From: Renibacterium sp043789415
Lineage (GTDB): Bacteria > Actinomycetota > Actinomycetes > Actinomycetales > Micrococcaceae
Direction of reading: 5' to 3'
DNA length: 64,000 nucleotides
Assembly (NCBI RefSeq): GCF_043789415.1
Contig: NZ_JBDLLW010000004.1
Coordinates: 124,001 to 188,000, forward strand
This document shows, piece after piece, positions 32,404-41,682 of this stretch. Both the position numbers and the translations under genes were made by a program. The notes beneath the pieces were generated by a model. The model saw only the letters and a list, made by a program, of their open reading frames with translations, searched no databases and was not told where the DNA came from. Every line of letters begins with the position of its first letter. Position 1 is the stretch's first letter.

Positions 32404-33753
32404 TTCCGCGCGGTAGAGCCAGGGCTCCAGGACCTGGGCCGCCTGGCAGCCGGGGACGAGTTCTTCGGCGAGTGCCACCAGATCCGAGGTCCGCACCGAA
32501 GCATGCCGGAAGCGTGAGGTCCACTCCCGGATAAAGGGCAGGAACTGATCTTCACCCACCGCGCCGCGCAGCGCGTGTAGCGCTAGCGCTCCGCGTTTGT
32601 AGACCCGGTCGTCGAACATCAACTCAGGCCCGGGAGCACCGATCAGCAGGTCCTGAGGTTGCTGGGCGAGCATGCGATGCGCTGCGCGGGCCCGGTCGGC
32701 GATCGACATGGTGCCGGAAACCTCCGACCAGATCCATTCGGCGTAGCAGGCGAAGCCCTCGTGCAGCCAAATGTCTTCCCAGCGGCTGAGCGTCAGGGAA
32801 TTCCCGAACCACTGGTGCGAGAGCTCATGAGCGATCAAACGCTGGGATTCCCAGCTGCGATCGAGGTGATTCCGTCCGATGATGGACAGGGACTGCGCTT
32901 CCAAAGGGATCTCCAGCGAGTCCTCGGTGACCACCACGGTATAGCCAGCGAAAGGGTAAGGGCCGAAGCAATACTCAAAGGTGTCCATCATGGCGCGTTG
33001 CTTAGAGAGTCCGCGCAACGCCACTGAGCGCAGCCGTGCCGGGACGGCGAGCGCCAACGGGACAACCTGGGCAGTCGCTTCGGGCTGCTCCAAACGGTGC
33101 ACGCCCCGGGCTTGTTCCTCCAGGCCCAGCAGCTCGTAGCGGCCGATCTGCACGGTGGCCAGGTACGTCGCCATCGGCTCGGGCTGTTCATAGACCCAGG
33201 TCTCCCGGCTGGACTTCGTGGTGCGCGCAACGAGAGTGCCATTGCAGACCGGGCGATAGTTCGCATCGGTGCTGATCGAGATCCGGAAGCTCGCCTTCTG
33301 GCTTGGATGGTCGTTGCAGGGGAACCAGCTCGGTGCGCCGGTGGGCTGCCCCGCGACCAGGACGCCGTCGTCGAGTTCTTCCCAGCCGACGTCGCCCCAG
33401 AGACCGACCGAAGGCCCCGGATTGCCCTCGTAGCGGATCTCCGCGGTGAACTTCTTGTCCTTGCTCATCGGCTCGCTCAGACTGATCAGCAATTGCTCAT
33501 TCCGCTGTGCGTACTTGGCGATCTTGACGGCTTTGCCGGCGCTTTTGACCGAAACCTTCCCGACCTTGAGCCCCGCTAAGCTGAACACCAAGGATCTGAC
33601 CTTGGCGGTGGTCACCCCGGAGACGGTCGCTTTGCCGATCAGCCGATTGCTCGCCAGTCGGCAGTCGAGTTCCAAATCGTAGTGAACGACTCGGAAATCG
33701 GCGCTGCCATGACCAGGGGTGTACGGGTCGAGCGTCTCTACAGCATTCATCAA
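32386..33753 (-). CDS. M1 family zinc metallopeptidase
   Basis: This 455-residue aminopeptidase-like protein has the zinc site HELSHQ (His309, Glu310, His313) and Glu332 in LHEGFACYAEW, giving HExxH-18-E. The N-terminal beta-saddle domain (YDLELDCRLASNRLIGKATVSG) is present. The GAMEN exopeptidase motif is replaced by SLEIPLEAQ (about 279-287), as in a shorter actinobacterial M1 subgroup lacking the C-terminal ERAP-like domain. No signal peptide is seen. Its ATG overlaps the stop of the NRPS gene (ATGA), so it is tightly coupled to it; degradation or trimming of the NRPS product is a plausible role (inference). Confidence 0.9.
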   Translation of the reverse strand: MMNAVETLDPYTPGHGSADFRVVHYDLELDCRLASNRLIGKATVSGVTTAKVRSLVFSLAGLKVGKVSVKSAGKAVKIAKYAQRNEQLLISLSEPMSKDKKFTAEIRYEGNPGPSVGLWGDVGWEELDDGVLVAGQPTGAPSWFPCNDHPSQKASFRISISTDANYRPVCNGTLVARTTKSSRETWVYEQPEPMATYLATVQIGRYELLGLEEQARGVHRLEQPEATAQVVPLALAVPARLRSVALRGLSKQRAMMDTFEYCFGPYPFAGYTVVVTEDSLEIPLEAQSLSIIGRNHLDRSWESQRLIAHELSHQWFGNSLTLSRWEDIWLHEGFACYAEWIWSEVSGTMSIADRARAAHRMLAQQPQDLLIGAPGPELMFDDRVYKRGALALHALRGAVGEDQFLPFIREWTSRFRHASVRTSDLVALAEELVPGCQAAQVLEPWLYRAELPDLS

Positions 33754-36700
33754 CTCTGCGTGGATCCAATCTTGGGGGCTGGGTCGGTCGCTGCGCTGCG
33801 TTGCGCGTGTTCTTTGGTGCTCGGCCCCTTCCAGGGACTGACCGGATTTCCCATCCAGTAGCTTCCGGCGGGCACTGTTTCACCGCGCATCACGAGTGAC
33901 GCCGGGCCAACGGTACCGCCTCGGGCGATGCTGGCCGCCGGCAAGATCACGCCGTGCGGCCCCATCGTGGCACCGTCTTCCAGCGTAACGGTGTCTAGCG
34001 CCATGATCCGGTCATGGAAGAGGTGAGTCTGTACTACGCAGCCGCGATTCACCGTGGAGCTCTCGCCCAGAGTGACCAGATCAGCCTCGGGCAACCAATA
34101 GGATTCGCACCAGGTGCCGTGGCCGATCTTGGCGCCCAGAGCACGCAGCCACCAGACCAGGGCGGGGGTACCGCTGGCTGCCCTGGCGAACCAGGGGGCC
34201 GCCACCAATTCCACGAAGGTGTCCACCACTTCGTTCCGCCAGATAAAGGAACTCCACAAAGGGTGCTCTCCGGTTCTGATCCTGCCGACCAGAACCCATT
34301 TAGCCACCACGGCGCTGCCCGCAGCGACCGCTCCGGCCAGCATAATCACCACGCCGCTGAGCAGCGCGGCCACCAGATAGCCCCAGCCGAAGAAGTTCAG
34401 GGTGCTGGCCAGCCAGTCGAAAGCGGTGAGCACGCTCAGTGCAATCAAAACGGTCAGCACGGTGGGTACGAAGCGGCAGACCTCCCAGAGCGCCCGAGCC
34501 AGCTTGAGCTTGCGCGGCGGTTCGAAGGTCCGTGACGCATCCGAATCCTGAGCCACCCGGCGCAAGCGAACCGGTGGGGAACCGAGCCAGGAGGTGCCTG
34601 ATTTGGCTTTGGCGGGAGTCGCTGAGAGCACCGCCACCAGGGAGTTCTTCGGCACCGAGCGGCCAGCCGCCGTCATTCCCGAGTTGCCCAGGAAAGCGCG
34701 TTTGCCGACCTTGGCCGGGGCGATATGCACGAAGCCGCCGCCCAGTTCGTAGGAGGCGACCATGGTGTCATCGGCGAGAAAAGCACCGTCGCCCACCGTG
34801 GTCATCGAAGGCAGCAGGAGCACCGTTGAGGCTTCCACGTTCTTACCGATTTTGGCCCCGAGCAGTCTGAGCCAGACCGGGGTGAACAAGGAGGCATAGA
34901 TCGGGAAGAGCAGATCCCGAGCCAGATCCAGCACCCTCTCGGTGGCCCAGACCTGCCAGCCGATCCGGCCTCGCACCGGATGGAAGCCTTCGCGCACACC
35001 GATGCTGAGCAGTCGCACGGTGAGCAACACCAGCAGCATCAGGGTGAGGAACCAGATCAAGGTCGCCAGCGGTGCGAGGAACAGCAGACGAAGGTAGATC
35101 TCCGACAGCGAACCTGAGCCGGCCAGGCGCAGCGCCACGAATGCCGCAAAGGCGGCCGCGAGGAACGGGATCAGGGCCAGCACCGTGGAGGCCACCGCGT
35201 AGATGCCCAGCCAGAGCCGGGCACTGCGTTGCGGTGCGCTGGGCCAGTCCTGATGAGCTTTGCCGACTCGCTCCGCGGGGGAACCGGAGAACTGCTGGCC
35301 AGCCTTGACCTTGCCGAGCACCGCCGAACCGGCCGCCACTTGAGCGCCCCTGCCCACCCGGCTGCCGGGCATCAGGGTGCTCCTGGCGCCCACGGTGGCG
35401 TGCGCACCGACCGAGATGGAGCCGATATGCACGTTATCGCCGTCGATCCACCAGCCGGAGAGATCGACCTCGGGCTCAATGGAACAGCCCTCACCCAGGC
35501 TGAGCAGTCCGGTCACCGGCGGCACCGAGTGCAGGCTCACGTCTTTGCCGATCTTCGCACCCAGCGCGCGGGCATAGTAGGTCACCCAGGGGGCGCTGGC
35601 GAGGGAGATGGCCTGCGCCAGATCGGCGATCTGCTCGGCCAGCCAGAGTCTGAGATGCACCTTGCCGCTGCGCGGGTAGACGCCGGGAGCGATGCCTTTG
35701 AGCAGCACTCTGGCGGCCAGCACCGAAATCGCCATCCGGCCCCAGGGGCTGACGAAAATCGCCCAGCTGATCAGCACCCACCACCAGCTGATGCTGGGCT
35801 GCTGCCAGTTGATCACATTGTTGAGGATCATCAGGTAGGTCAGCCAGCGCATGCCGACCAGGATGTGCAGCGGGATGCCCATCAGGGTTTGGAAGATCTG
35901 GGATTTACGGGCGGTGCGCTTCACCTCGCGCACGACGGCGGGTTCCCCGGCCTCGTACTCGGGCACGCTCTGCCGGGCCAAGTCGATCAAGGCCCCGATC
36001 CGCGGATGGGCATAGATATCAGCCACCGTGATGGTCGGATAGTGGGCTCGTAGCGCGGAGACCAGTTGGGCCGCCGCCAGCGAACCACCGCCCTGGGCGA
36101 AGAAATCGGAGTCCAGGCTGTTCGAGGAACCACCCAGTACGGCGTTCCACTGGTCGAGGATCCACTGTTCGTCGGGAGCCAGGTTGAGTGCTTCGGCGGA
36201 GTCGCCATCACCCGGTTGAGCGCTGCCGGGCAGCGGCCACGGCAGGGCCGCCCGATCTACTTTGCCGCTGGTTTTACTGGGCAGCGTATCGGTCACGGCG
36301 AGCAGCGGAATCAACGGCGCGGGCAGTTCCTCGCTGAGCGCGCTGCGGAAAGCCGCCAGGTCTGGGGACTTCGACTCAGCGGTCTCGGCGCCCTCGGCCA
36401 GCACCAGATAACCGACCAGGATCTGGTTGCCTCCCGCTGTGGTCTTCACCGCGGCGGCCGCTCCGGCGACGCCGGGCAGACCTTGCAGGGCGGCGTCGAT
36501 CTCGCCCAGTTCGATGCGCCGCCCGCCGAGTTTGACCTGCTCGTCGGCGCGGCCCATGAAGACCAGGCCCTCCGGCTCGTAGCGCACCAGATCACCGCTG
36601 CGGTAGGCCCGCTCCCAGCCCAGCGATGGCATCGGAGCATATTTTTCGGCGTCCTTGGCGGGGTCGAGATAACGGGCCAGGCCGACGCCGCCGATGATCA

Positions 36701-37757
36701 GTTCGCCGATTTCGCCTTCCGCGACGGGGAGGCCGTCGGGGCCGACGATGGCGAGATCCCAGCCGTCCAGCGGCAAGCCGATGCGCACCGGGGGAGTGCC
36801 GGTCAAGGGCGCGGCGCAAGCTACCACTGTCGCCTCGGTCGGCCCGTAAGTGTTCCAGACTTCGCGGTCTGCCACGGCGAGCCGTTCGGCCAGTTCCGGC
36901 GGGCAGGCTTCGCCGCCGAAGATCAGCAGTCTGACATTCTCCAGGGCATCCACCGGCCACAGCGCGGCGAGGGTGGGAACCGTGGAGACCACGGTGATGC
37001 CCTGAGAGATCAGCCACGGTCCGAGGTCCATGCCGGTTCGCACCAGCGAACGAGGGGCCGGGACCAGGCAGGCGCCGTGCCGCCAGGCGAGCCACATCTC
37101 TTCGCAGGAGGCATCGAAGGCCACCGAAAGCCCGGCGAGTACTCGGTCGTTGCTGCCGATCGGCCCGCCAGCGGCCTTTCCGGAGGTCTCGGACTGCAAG
37201 AAAAGCCGGGCCTCGGCGTCGACGAAGGCCGCTGAGGCCCGGTGTGTCACCGCCACGCCTTTGGGGGTGCCGGTGGAACCGGAGGTGAAGATCACCCAGG
37301 AGTCATCGTCCAGGGTAGGGGTGCGCGGATGTGGGAAGGGCGTCGGCCGGTCTTTGCCGACGATAATGTGCTCTTCGCCGGGTTTCGCGGCGTGCAGAAT
37401 GCCAGCTACCCTGGCTTCGCTGAACACTAGCTTCGCCCGCTCATCGGGATCATCGGCGTCCACCGGAACATAGGCGGCGCCGATCATCAGCACCGAGAGG
37501 ATCGCGATATAGAGTTCCGCGGTACCCGAAGGAATCCGGACGCCGATCTTATCTCCCGCGCCGAGCCCCGCGAGGTGCAGCGACTGGGCATAGCTCTTGA
37601 TCTCCCGAAGCAATTCGGCGTAGCTCAGTGAACGGCTGCCGTCGTCGAGCGCAGAGGCATCTGGATAAGTTTCCGCCGTGCTGGTCAGAATATCGATCAG
37701 GGTGCGCGCGGGCGGGGTGTTCTGCGTGCCCGGAAGCTGCGGTAGGTGGTGGCTCAT
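33750..37757 (-). CDS. Pls/PosA-family NRPS: adenylation-carrier-membrane protein with three hexapeptide-fold domains (epsilon-poly-lysine synthetase architecture)
   Basis: This 1335-residue protein has an adenylation domain (about 15-510; TSGSTGTPKG at 158-167, NTYGPTEATV at 302-311, YRSGDL, final K in SKTSGKVDRA), a carrier domain with AQGGGSLAAAQL (Ser near 556), then membrane helices alternating with three left-handed beta-helix domains (about 730-835, 960-1065, 1205-1310; each opens with LGAKIG). Epsilon-poly-L-lysine synthetase of Streptomyces has the same A-T-TM-C1-TM-C2-TM-C3 order and nearly the same length (1319). Specificity residues read by eye are D215, A216, E219, S258, I279, G281, T303, V311, V312, K: close to lysine-type codes I recall. 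The product is inferred: a homopolymer of a basic amino acid, or another short amide. Confidence 0.88.
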   Translation of the reverse strand: MSHHLPQLPGTQNTPPARTLIDILTSTAETYPDASALDDGSRSLSYAELLREIKSYAQSLHLAGLGAGDKIGVRIPSGTAELYIAILSVLMIGAAYVPVDADDPDERAKLVFSEARVAGILHAAKPGEEHIIVGKDRPTPFPHPRTPTLDDDSWVIFTSGSTGTPKGVAVTHRASAAFVDAEARLFLQSETSGKAAGGPIGSNDRVLAGLSVAFDASCEEMWLAWRHGACLVPAPRSLVRTGMDLGPWLISQGITVVSTVPTLAALWPVDALENVRLLIFGGEACPPELAERLAVADREVWNTYGPTEATVVACAAPLTGTPPVRIGLPLDGWDLAIVGPDGLPVAEGEIGELIIGGVGLARYLDPAKDAEKYAPMPSLGWERAYRSGDLVRYEPEGLVFMGRADEQVKLGGRRIELGEIDAALQGLPGVAGAAAAVKTTAGGNQILVGYLVLAEGAETAESKSPDLAAFRSALSEELPAPLIPLLAVTDTLPSKTSGKVDRAALPWPLPGSAQPGDGDSAEALNLAPDEQWILDQWNAVLGGSSNSLDSDFFAQGGGSLAAAQLVSALRAHYPTITVADIYAHPRIGALIDLARQSVPEYEAGEPAVVREVKRTARKSQIFQTLMGIPLHILVGMRWLTYLMILNNVINWQQPSISWWWVLISWAIFVSPWGRMAISVLAARVLLKGIAPGVYPRSGKVHLRLWLAEQIADLAQAISLASAPWVTYYARALGAKIGKDVSLHSVPPVTGLLSLGEGCSIEPEVDLSGWWIDGDNVHIGSISVGAHATVGARSTLMPGSRVGRGAQVAAGSAVLGKVKAGQQFSGSPAERVGKAHQDWPSAPQRSARLWLGIYAVASTVLALIPFLAAAFAAFVALRLAGSGSLSEIYLRLLFLAPLATLIWFLTLMLLVLLTVRLLSIGVREGFHPVRGRIGWQVWATERVLDLARDLLFPIYASLFTPVWLRLLGAKIGKNVEASTVLLLPSMTTVGDGAFLADDTMVASYELGGGFVHIAPAKVGKRAFLGNSGMTAAGRSVPKNSLVAVLSATPAKAKSGTSWLGSPPVRLRRVAQDSDASRTFEPPRKLKLARALWEVCRFVPTVLTVLIALSVLTAFDWLASTLNFFGWGYLVAALLSGVVIMLAGAVAAGSAVVAKWVLVGRIRTGEHPLWSSFIWRNEVVDTFVELVAAPWFARAASGTPALVWWLRALGAKIGHGTWCESYWLPEADLVTLGESSTVNRGCVVQTHLFHDRIMALDTVTLEDGATMGPHGVILPAASIARGGTVGPASLVMRGETVPAGSYWMGNPVSPWKGPSTKEHAQRSAATDPAPKIGSTQS

Positions 37758-37767
37758 CGTTCAGAAC

Positions 37768-38748
37768 TCATGGCAGTAGCAACAGCTTTCCGGTGGTTTT
37801 GCGGGCTTGCAGGTCACGGTGTGCCTGGGCTGCTTCGGCCAGTGGGTAACGACCGCCGATCCGAACGTTGAGCGAACCGTTCGTTACGGCGTCGAAGATC
37901 TCGGAAGAGCGCCAGCGTCGTTCCTCCGCGGTGAGGGTGTGATGCGCCAGCGTGGGGCGGGTCAGGAATAAGGAACCGCCCGCATTGAGCCGCATCGGAT
38001 CGACGGGCGGAACCGCTCCGCTAGCGCCTCCATAGAGTACCAGGCTGCCACGAATGGCCAGCGAAGCGAGAGAGCCGTCGAAGGTGTCCTTGCCGACGCC
38101 GTCGAGCACGGCTTCCACTCCGCGGCCAGCGGTGATCTCACGGACTTTTTCCGCAAAACCTCGACCAGATTCGTCGTGGTAACGCAGCACATAGTCAGCC
38201 CCGGAGGCTTTGGCTAAGGCTTCCTTCTCGTCGGTGGAGACCGTGGTGATCACGGTGGCCCCCTTGGCCTTGAGCAGCTGAGTCAATAGCAGCCCGACAC
38301 CGCCCGCCCCCGCGTGGGTCAAGATGGTGTGCCCGGCTTCGACTTTGAAGGAGGAGTTGATTAGGTAGTGCGCGGTCATGCCCTGCAAGGGCAGCGCCGC
38401 GGCGATTTCGAGGTCGAGGCCTTCGGGTACCGGGAGCGCCTTCGAGGCCTCGATCAGGGTGTATTCAGCGTAAGAGCGCTGCCCCTCAGCGGTGGCCACC
38501 CGGTCGCCCGGAGCGAAATCCGTGACGCCTTCCCCGATCTCCTCCACGACGCCGGCGGATTCGGCTCCCGGGGTGAAGGGCAGCGGCACCTGGTAGCGGC
38601 CTTCGCGTTGGTAGGTCTCAATAAAATTGACTCCGGCGGCGGCTACTTTGACCAGCAGCTGACCGGGGCCGGGCACCGGTTTCTCAGTCTCGGAAAGCTG
38701 TAGGACTTCCGGCCCGCCCAGGGTCTGCGCGACGATTGCTTGGCTCAT
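37768..38748 (-). CDS. NADPH:quinone oxidoreductase (Qor type, zinc-free MDR)
   Basis: This 326-residue MDR enzyme has a GroES-like N-terminus (GPGQLLVKVAAAGVNFIETYQREG), the Rossmann motif HAGAGGVGLLLTQLLKAKGATVI and DGVGKDTFDGSLASLA. The catalytic and structural zinc cysteines of alcohol dehydrogenases are absent, as in Qor. It uses NADPH to reduce quinones. It ends 10 bp before the NRPS gene and probably forms an operon with it. ATG 38748 is leaderless (TAGCAT 6 nt upstream). Confidence 0.9.
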   Translation of the reverse strand: MSQAIVAQTLGGPEVLQLSETEKPVPGPGQLLVKVAAAGVNFIETYQREGRYQVPLPFTPGAESAGVVEEIGEGVTDFAPGDRVATAEGQRSYAEYTLIEASKALPVPEGLDLEIAAALPLQGMTAHYLINSSFKVEAGHTILTHAGAGGVGLLLTQLLKAKGATVITTVSTDEKEALAKASGADYVLRYHDESGRGFAEKVREITAGRGVEAVLDGVGKDTFDGSLASLAIRGSLVLYGGASGAVPPVDPMRLNAGGSLFLTRPTLAHHTLTAEERRWRSSEIFDAVTNGSLNVRIGGRYPLAEAAQAHRDLQARKTTGKLLLLP

Positions 38749-38754
38749 AGCTCA

Positions 38755-38760
38755 ATGCTA
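38755..38760 (-). promoter_or_regulatory. -10 box TAGCAT (minus strand), promoter of the qor-NRPS-M1 operon
   Basis: TAGCAT on the minus strand sits 6 nt before ATG 38748. It is the best visible promoter for the downstream NRPS operon. Confidence 0.5.
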
Positions 38761-38801
38761 ATCGGAGCCTGGCTACGCGCTGTGTTGTGCATGATGCGCG
38801 T

Positions 38802-39302
38802 TCAGCTTTTTTCGGGGTGGCTTTGCAACCAGTTCCGGAACCTTCTTTCGCCGTCTTGGAGCACTCTGCGGTGCGCCCAGCGGTACAGTGGCGCGAGCAC
38901 CGGGGCGAAAAAGTTCATCCAGGGTTTGGTTGTTCGTACCAGCCAATTAATCTGCAAGGTACTGCTCTGCGGAGTGCCGGGATCTTGGGTGCCGGGATCA
39001 TCCTGGAAGATCGCCTCGCCGCGGCCCTCCAGATCGCCGGTAGCGGTGACCGCCAGAAATCGCTGCGGTGTGACTCGGAGAATTCTGAGTTGCAGGCGCA
39101 GTTGGTATCCCAGAGGGCTGCGGACTTTCAGCTCAAGTTCCTCGCCTTCGAGGAGCGGCCTGCTTTTAATGGATACACCGCTCAAGGCAGGCCACCAGTG
39201 CTGCCAGCTACGACGTTCCAGTAGTTCCTGCCAGCAGCGCTCCTTCGAGGCGGGAAGCCGCCAGAGGGTCTGAAAGTCGTAAGGCCGCTCACCGCGCTGC
39301 AT
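38802..39302 (-). CDS. SRPBCC (START-like) family protein
   Basis: The 166-residue protein reads as a helix-grip lipid/ligand-binding fold: FQTLWRLPASKERCWQELLERRSWQHWWP at the start, then strands LEGEELELKVRSPLGYQLRLQLRIL and FLAVTATGDLEGRGEAIF, and a long C-terminal helix (LYRWAHRRVLQDGERRFRNWL). Such proteins bind hydrophobic ligands or act as polyketide-cyclase-like enzymes; no ligand can be assigned. It is divergent from argC and its start codon lies in the ArgR-like site. Confidence 0.75.
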   Translation of the reverse strand: MQRGERPYDFQTLWRLPASKERCWQELLERRSWQHWWPALSGVSIKSRPLLEGEELELKVRSPLGYQLRLQLRILRVTPQRFLAVTATGDLEGRGEAIFQDDPGTQDPGTPQSSTLQINWLVRTTKPWMNFFAPVLAPLYRWAHRRVLQDGERRFRNWLQSHPEKS

Positions 39303-39330
39303 AAATATTTACCCTAATGTATATTTGCAA
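39298..39330. promoter_or_regulatory. Candidate ArgR operator (two ARG-box-like half repeats)
   Basis: TGCATAAATATTTAC (39298-39312) and AATGTATATTTGCA (39316-39329) are A/T-rich, imperfectly mirrored sites with the TGCATAAAT/ATTTGCA look of ARG boxes. They lie 24-56 nt before argC, over the expected -35 region. ArgR is encoded in the same operon at 44863. Confidence 0.65.
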
Positions 39331-39341
39331 GGAATATGGGT

Positions 39342-39347
39342 TAGGAT
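39342..39347 (+). promoter_or_regulatory. -10 box TAGGAT of a leaderless argC promoter
   Basis: TAGGAT lies 6 nt before ATG 39354, with no ribosome binding site between. The ArgR-like site is just upstream. Confidence 0.55.
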
Positions 39348-39353
39348 CGACAC

Positions 39354-40415
39354 ATGACAATTTCAGTTGCCGTCTCCGGCGCTAGCGGATACGCCGGAGG
39401 TGAGTTGCTCCGGCTGCTCGCCACCCATCCGCAGATCACCATCGGTGCGATCACCGCGCACAGCAACGCTGGTTCCAGACTAGGCGAGCTGCAGCCGCAT
39501 TTACACACTTTGAGCGACCGTTTGCTGGAAGAGACCACGGTGGCCAACCTGGCTGGGCACGATGTGGTGTTCCTGGCTCTGCCGCACGGGGCTTCTGCGG
39601 AGATCGCTGCGCAGTTGCCGCAATCGACCCTGGTGATCGACGCGGGAGCGGACCACCGGCTGGAAGATCCGGCGGCGTGGAGTGCCTTTTACGGTTCCGA
39701 GCACGCCGGAACCTGGCCCTACGGCCTGCCGGAATTACCGGGCCAGCGGGAAAAGCTCAGGGGCAGCCAGCGCATCGCGGTGCCCGGCTGTTACCCGACC
39801 AGTGCGCTGCTCGCGTTGGCCCCGGGCTTCGGTGCGGCGGCGCTGCTTCCGGACGACGTCGTGATCGTCTCGGCCTCGGGCACCTCCGGTGCGGGAAAAG
39901 CGCTGAAAACCAATCTGCTGGGCTCGGAGGTGATCGGTTCGATGACTCCCTACGGAGTGGGCGGAGTGCATCGGCACACCCCCGAGATCGAGCAGGGACT
40001 CAGCCAGGTAGCAGGCGAACAGGTCACCGTGTCCTTCACCCCGACGCTGGCTCCGATGAGCCGTGGCATCCTGACCACGGCGACCGCCAAAATCGCGCCG
40101 CAGCTGCTTGAATCCCTTGTGGCGAAGCAAACTAAGCCGGGGGAGTACCTGCGGCAGATCTGGGCGGAGGCCTATCAGGACGAGCCGTTCATTCACCTCT
40201 TGCCGGAAGGCCAGTGGCCTGCCACGCAGAGCGTGCTCGGTTCGAACCACGTCGCCCTGCAAGTGGCTTTCGACGAGCGGACCGGGCGGGTCGTGGTGTG
40301 CTCGGTGATCGACAACCTGACCAAAGGCACCGCCGGTGGTGCCGTGCAGTCAATGAACATCGCCCTGGGGCTGGAAGAATCCCAGGGCCTGGCACAGCTG
40401 GGAGTGGCACCATGA
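39354..40415 (+). CDS. argC: N-acetyl-gamma-glutamyl-phosphate reductase
   Basis: ArgC reduces N-acetylglutamyl phosphate with NADPH, the third step of arginine synthesis. The 353 residues show the Rossmann start VAVSGASGYAGGELLRLL, the catalytic Cys in VPGCYPTSALLAL (about residue 145), SASGTSGAGKA and HRHTPEIEQ. It starts the arginine operon; its stop overlaps the argJ ATG (ATGA). Confidence 0.96.
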   Translation: MTISVAVSGASGYAGGELLRLLATHPQITIGAITAHSNAGSRLGELQPHLHTLSDRLLEETTVANLAGHDVVFLALPHGASAEIAAQLPQSTLVIDAGADHRLEDPAAWSAFYGSEHAGTWPYGLPELPGQREKLRGSQRIAVPGCYPTSALLALAPGFGAAALLPDDVVIVSASGTSGAGKALKTNLLGSEVIGSMTPYGVGGVHRHTPEIEQGLSQVAGEQVTVSFTPTLAPMSRGILTTATAKIAPQLLESLVAKQTKPGEYLRQIWAEAYQDEPFIHLLPEGQWPATQSVLGSNHVALQVAFDERTGRVVVCSVIDNLTKGTAGGAVQSMNIALGLEESQGLAQLGVAP

Positions 40416-41617
40416 GCAATGTCCCCGCAGGAGTAACCGCGGCTTCGGGGTTCCGGGCCGCCGGGGTGACCGCTGGATTGAAGGCCTCGGGCAAGCAGGA
40501 CGTCGCGGTGGTGGTCAACGATGGACCGCTGAAGAACGCCGCGGCGGTTTTCACCAGCAATCGGGTGGCTGCCGCCCCGGTGCACTGGTCCCGGCGAGTG
40601 GTCGGCGACGGACGGGCGGATGCGGTGGTGCTCAACTCGGGCGGTGCCAATGCCTGCACCGGGCCGCAGGGGTTCCAGAACACGCACAGCACCGCGGAGA
40701 AGCTCGCTGAACTGCTTGGTGTCTCGGCGGCCGATGTGCTGGTCTGCTCCACCGGCCTGATCGGCGAGCAGCTGCCGATGGACAAGCTGCTGCCCGGCGT
40801 CGCCGATGCGGTGCGACAGCTCGCAGCGGACGGCGGGGCAGCCGCCGCCCACGCGATCATGACCACCGACACGGTGCCCAAGCAGGCGGTGCGCAGCGGT
40901 CACAATAAGAGCGACCACAGCGAGAACGGCCAGGCCTGGACCGTCGGCGGGATGGCCAAAGGCGCCGGTATGCTGGCGCCAGCACTCGCCACTATGCTCG
41001 TGGTGATCACCACCGACGCGGCGCTCGAATCGGAGACTCTGGACCGTGCGCTGCGCGAAGCCTGCCGGCTGAGCTTCGACCGGGCCGACTCGGACGGCTG
41101 CATGTCCACCAATGACACGGTGATCCTGATGTCCTCGGGAGCCAGCGGAGTCACCCCCGGAGAAGCCGAGTTCCAGAGCGCACTGACCGCTCTGTGCCAG
41201 GACTTGGCCCGGCAGCTGATCGGCGACGCCGAAGGCGCCAGCCACGATATCGCGATCCGCACCCACAACGCGGCGAGCGAGGAAGAAGCCGTGCTGGTCT
41301 CCAAAGCGGTGGCCCGCTCGAACCTCTTCAAAGCCGCGATCTTCGGCCAGGACCCCAACTGGGGCAGGGTGCTCTCCGCGGTGGGCACGCTCCCGGAGTC
41401 CCAGGTGGCTTTCGACCCGGATCAGCTCGACGTCCGGATGAACGGGGTGCAGATCTGCCGGAACGGCGGCATCGGCGATCCCCGCGAACTCGTGGATCTC
41501 TCGGCGCGGGAAGTCCATGTGGAGATCGACCTCAAAGCGGGCCAGGCTGAGGCCACCGTCTGGACCAACGACCTGACCCACGACTATGTCCATGAAAACA
41601 GCGCCTACTCTTCCTGA
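40412..41617 (+). CDS. argJ: Glutamate N-acetyltransferase / amino-acid acetyltransferase
   Basis: ArgJ moves the acetyl group from N-acetylornithine to glutamate, recycling it; some also use acetyl-CoA. From ATG 40412 (overlapping the argC stop) it has 401 residues. The self-cleavage and nucleophile region is GGMAKGAGMLAPALATMLVV, where the Thr of ATML becomes the N-terminus of the beta chain. VLNSGGANACTGPQGF and IFGQDPNWGRVL are typical. The open frame continues upstream to 40214 inside argC; that extension is not coding for ArgJ. Confidence 0.95.
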   Translation: MSNVPAGVTAASGFRAAGVTAGLKASGKQDVAVVVNDGPLKNAAAVFTSNRVAAAPVHWSRRVVGDGRADAVVLNSGGANACTGPQGFQNTHSTAEKLAELLGVSAADVLVCSTGLIGEQLPMDKLLPGVADAVRQLAADGGAAAAHAIMTTDTVPKQAVRSGHNKSDHSENGQAWTVGGMAKGAGMLAPALATMLVVITTDAALESETLDRALREACRLSFDRADSDGCMSTNDTVILMSSGASGVTPGEAEFQSALTALCQDLARQLIGDAEGASHDIAIRTHNAASEEEAVLVSKAVARSNLFKAAIFGQDPNWGRVLSAVGTLPESQVAFDPDQLDVRMNGVQICRNGGIGDPRELVDLSAREVHVEIDLKAGQAEATVWTNDLTHDYVHENSAYSS

Positions 41618-41682
41618 ACGGCGGACAATGAGCGCGCTCTGAACCAGCTTTTGAATCACTCTTTTGAATCACTGAGGACCTG

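Noticed and set aside
40214..40411. Upstream extension of the argJ frame
   Set aside because: It is within argC in another frame; ATG 40412 overlapping the argC stop matches the ArgJ family start.
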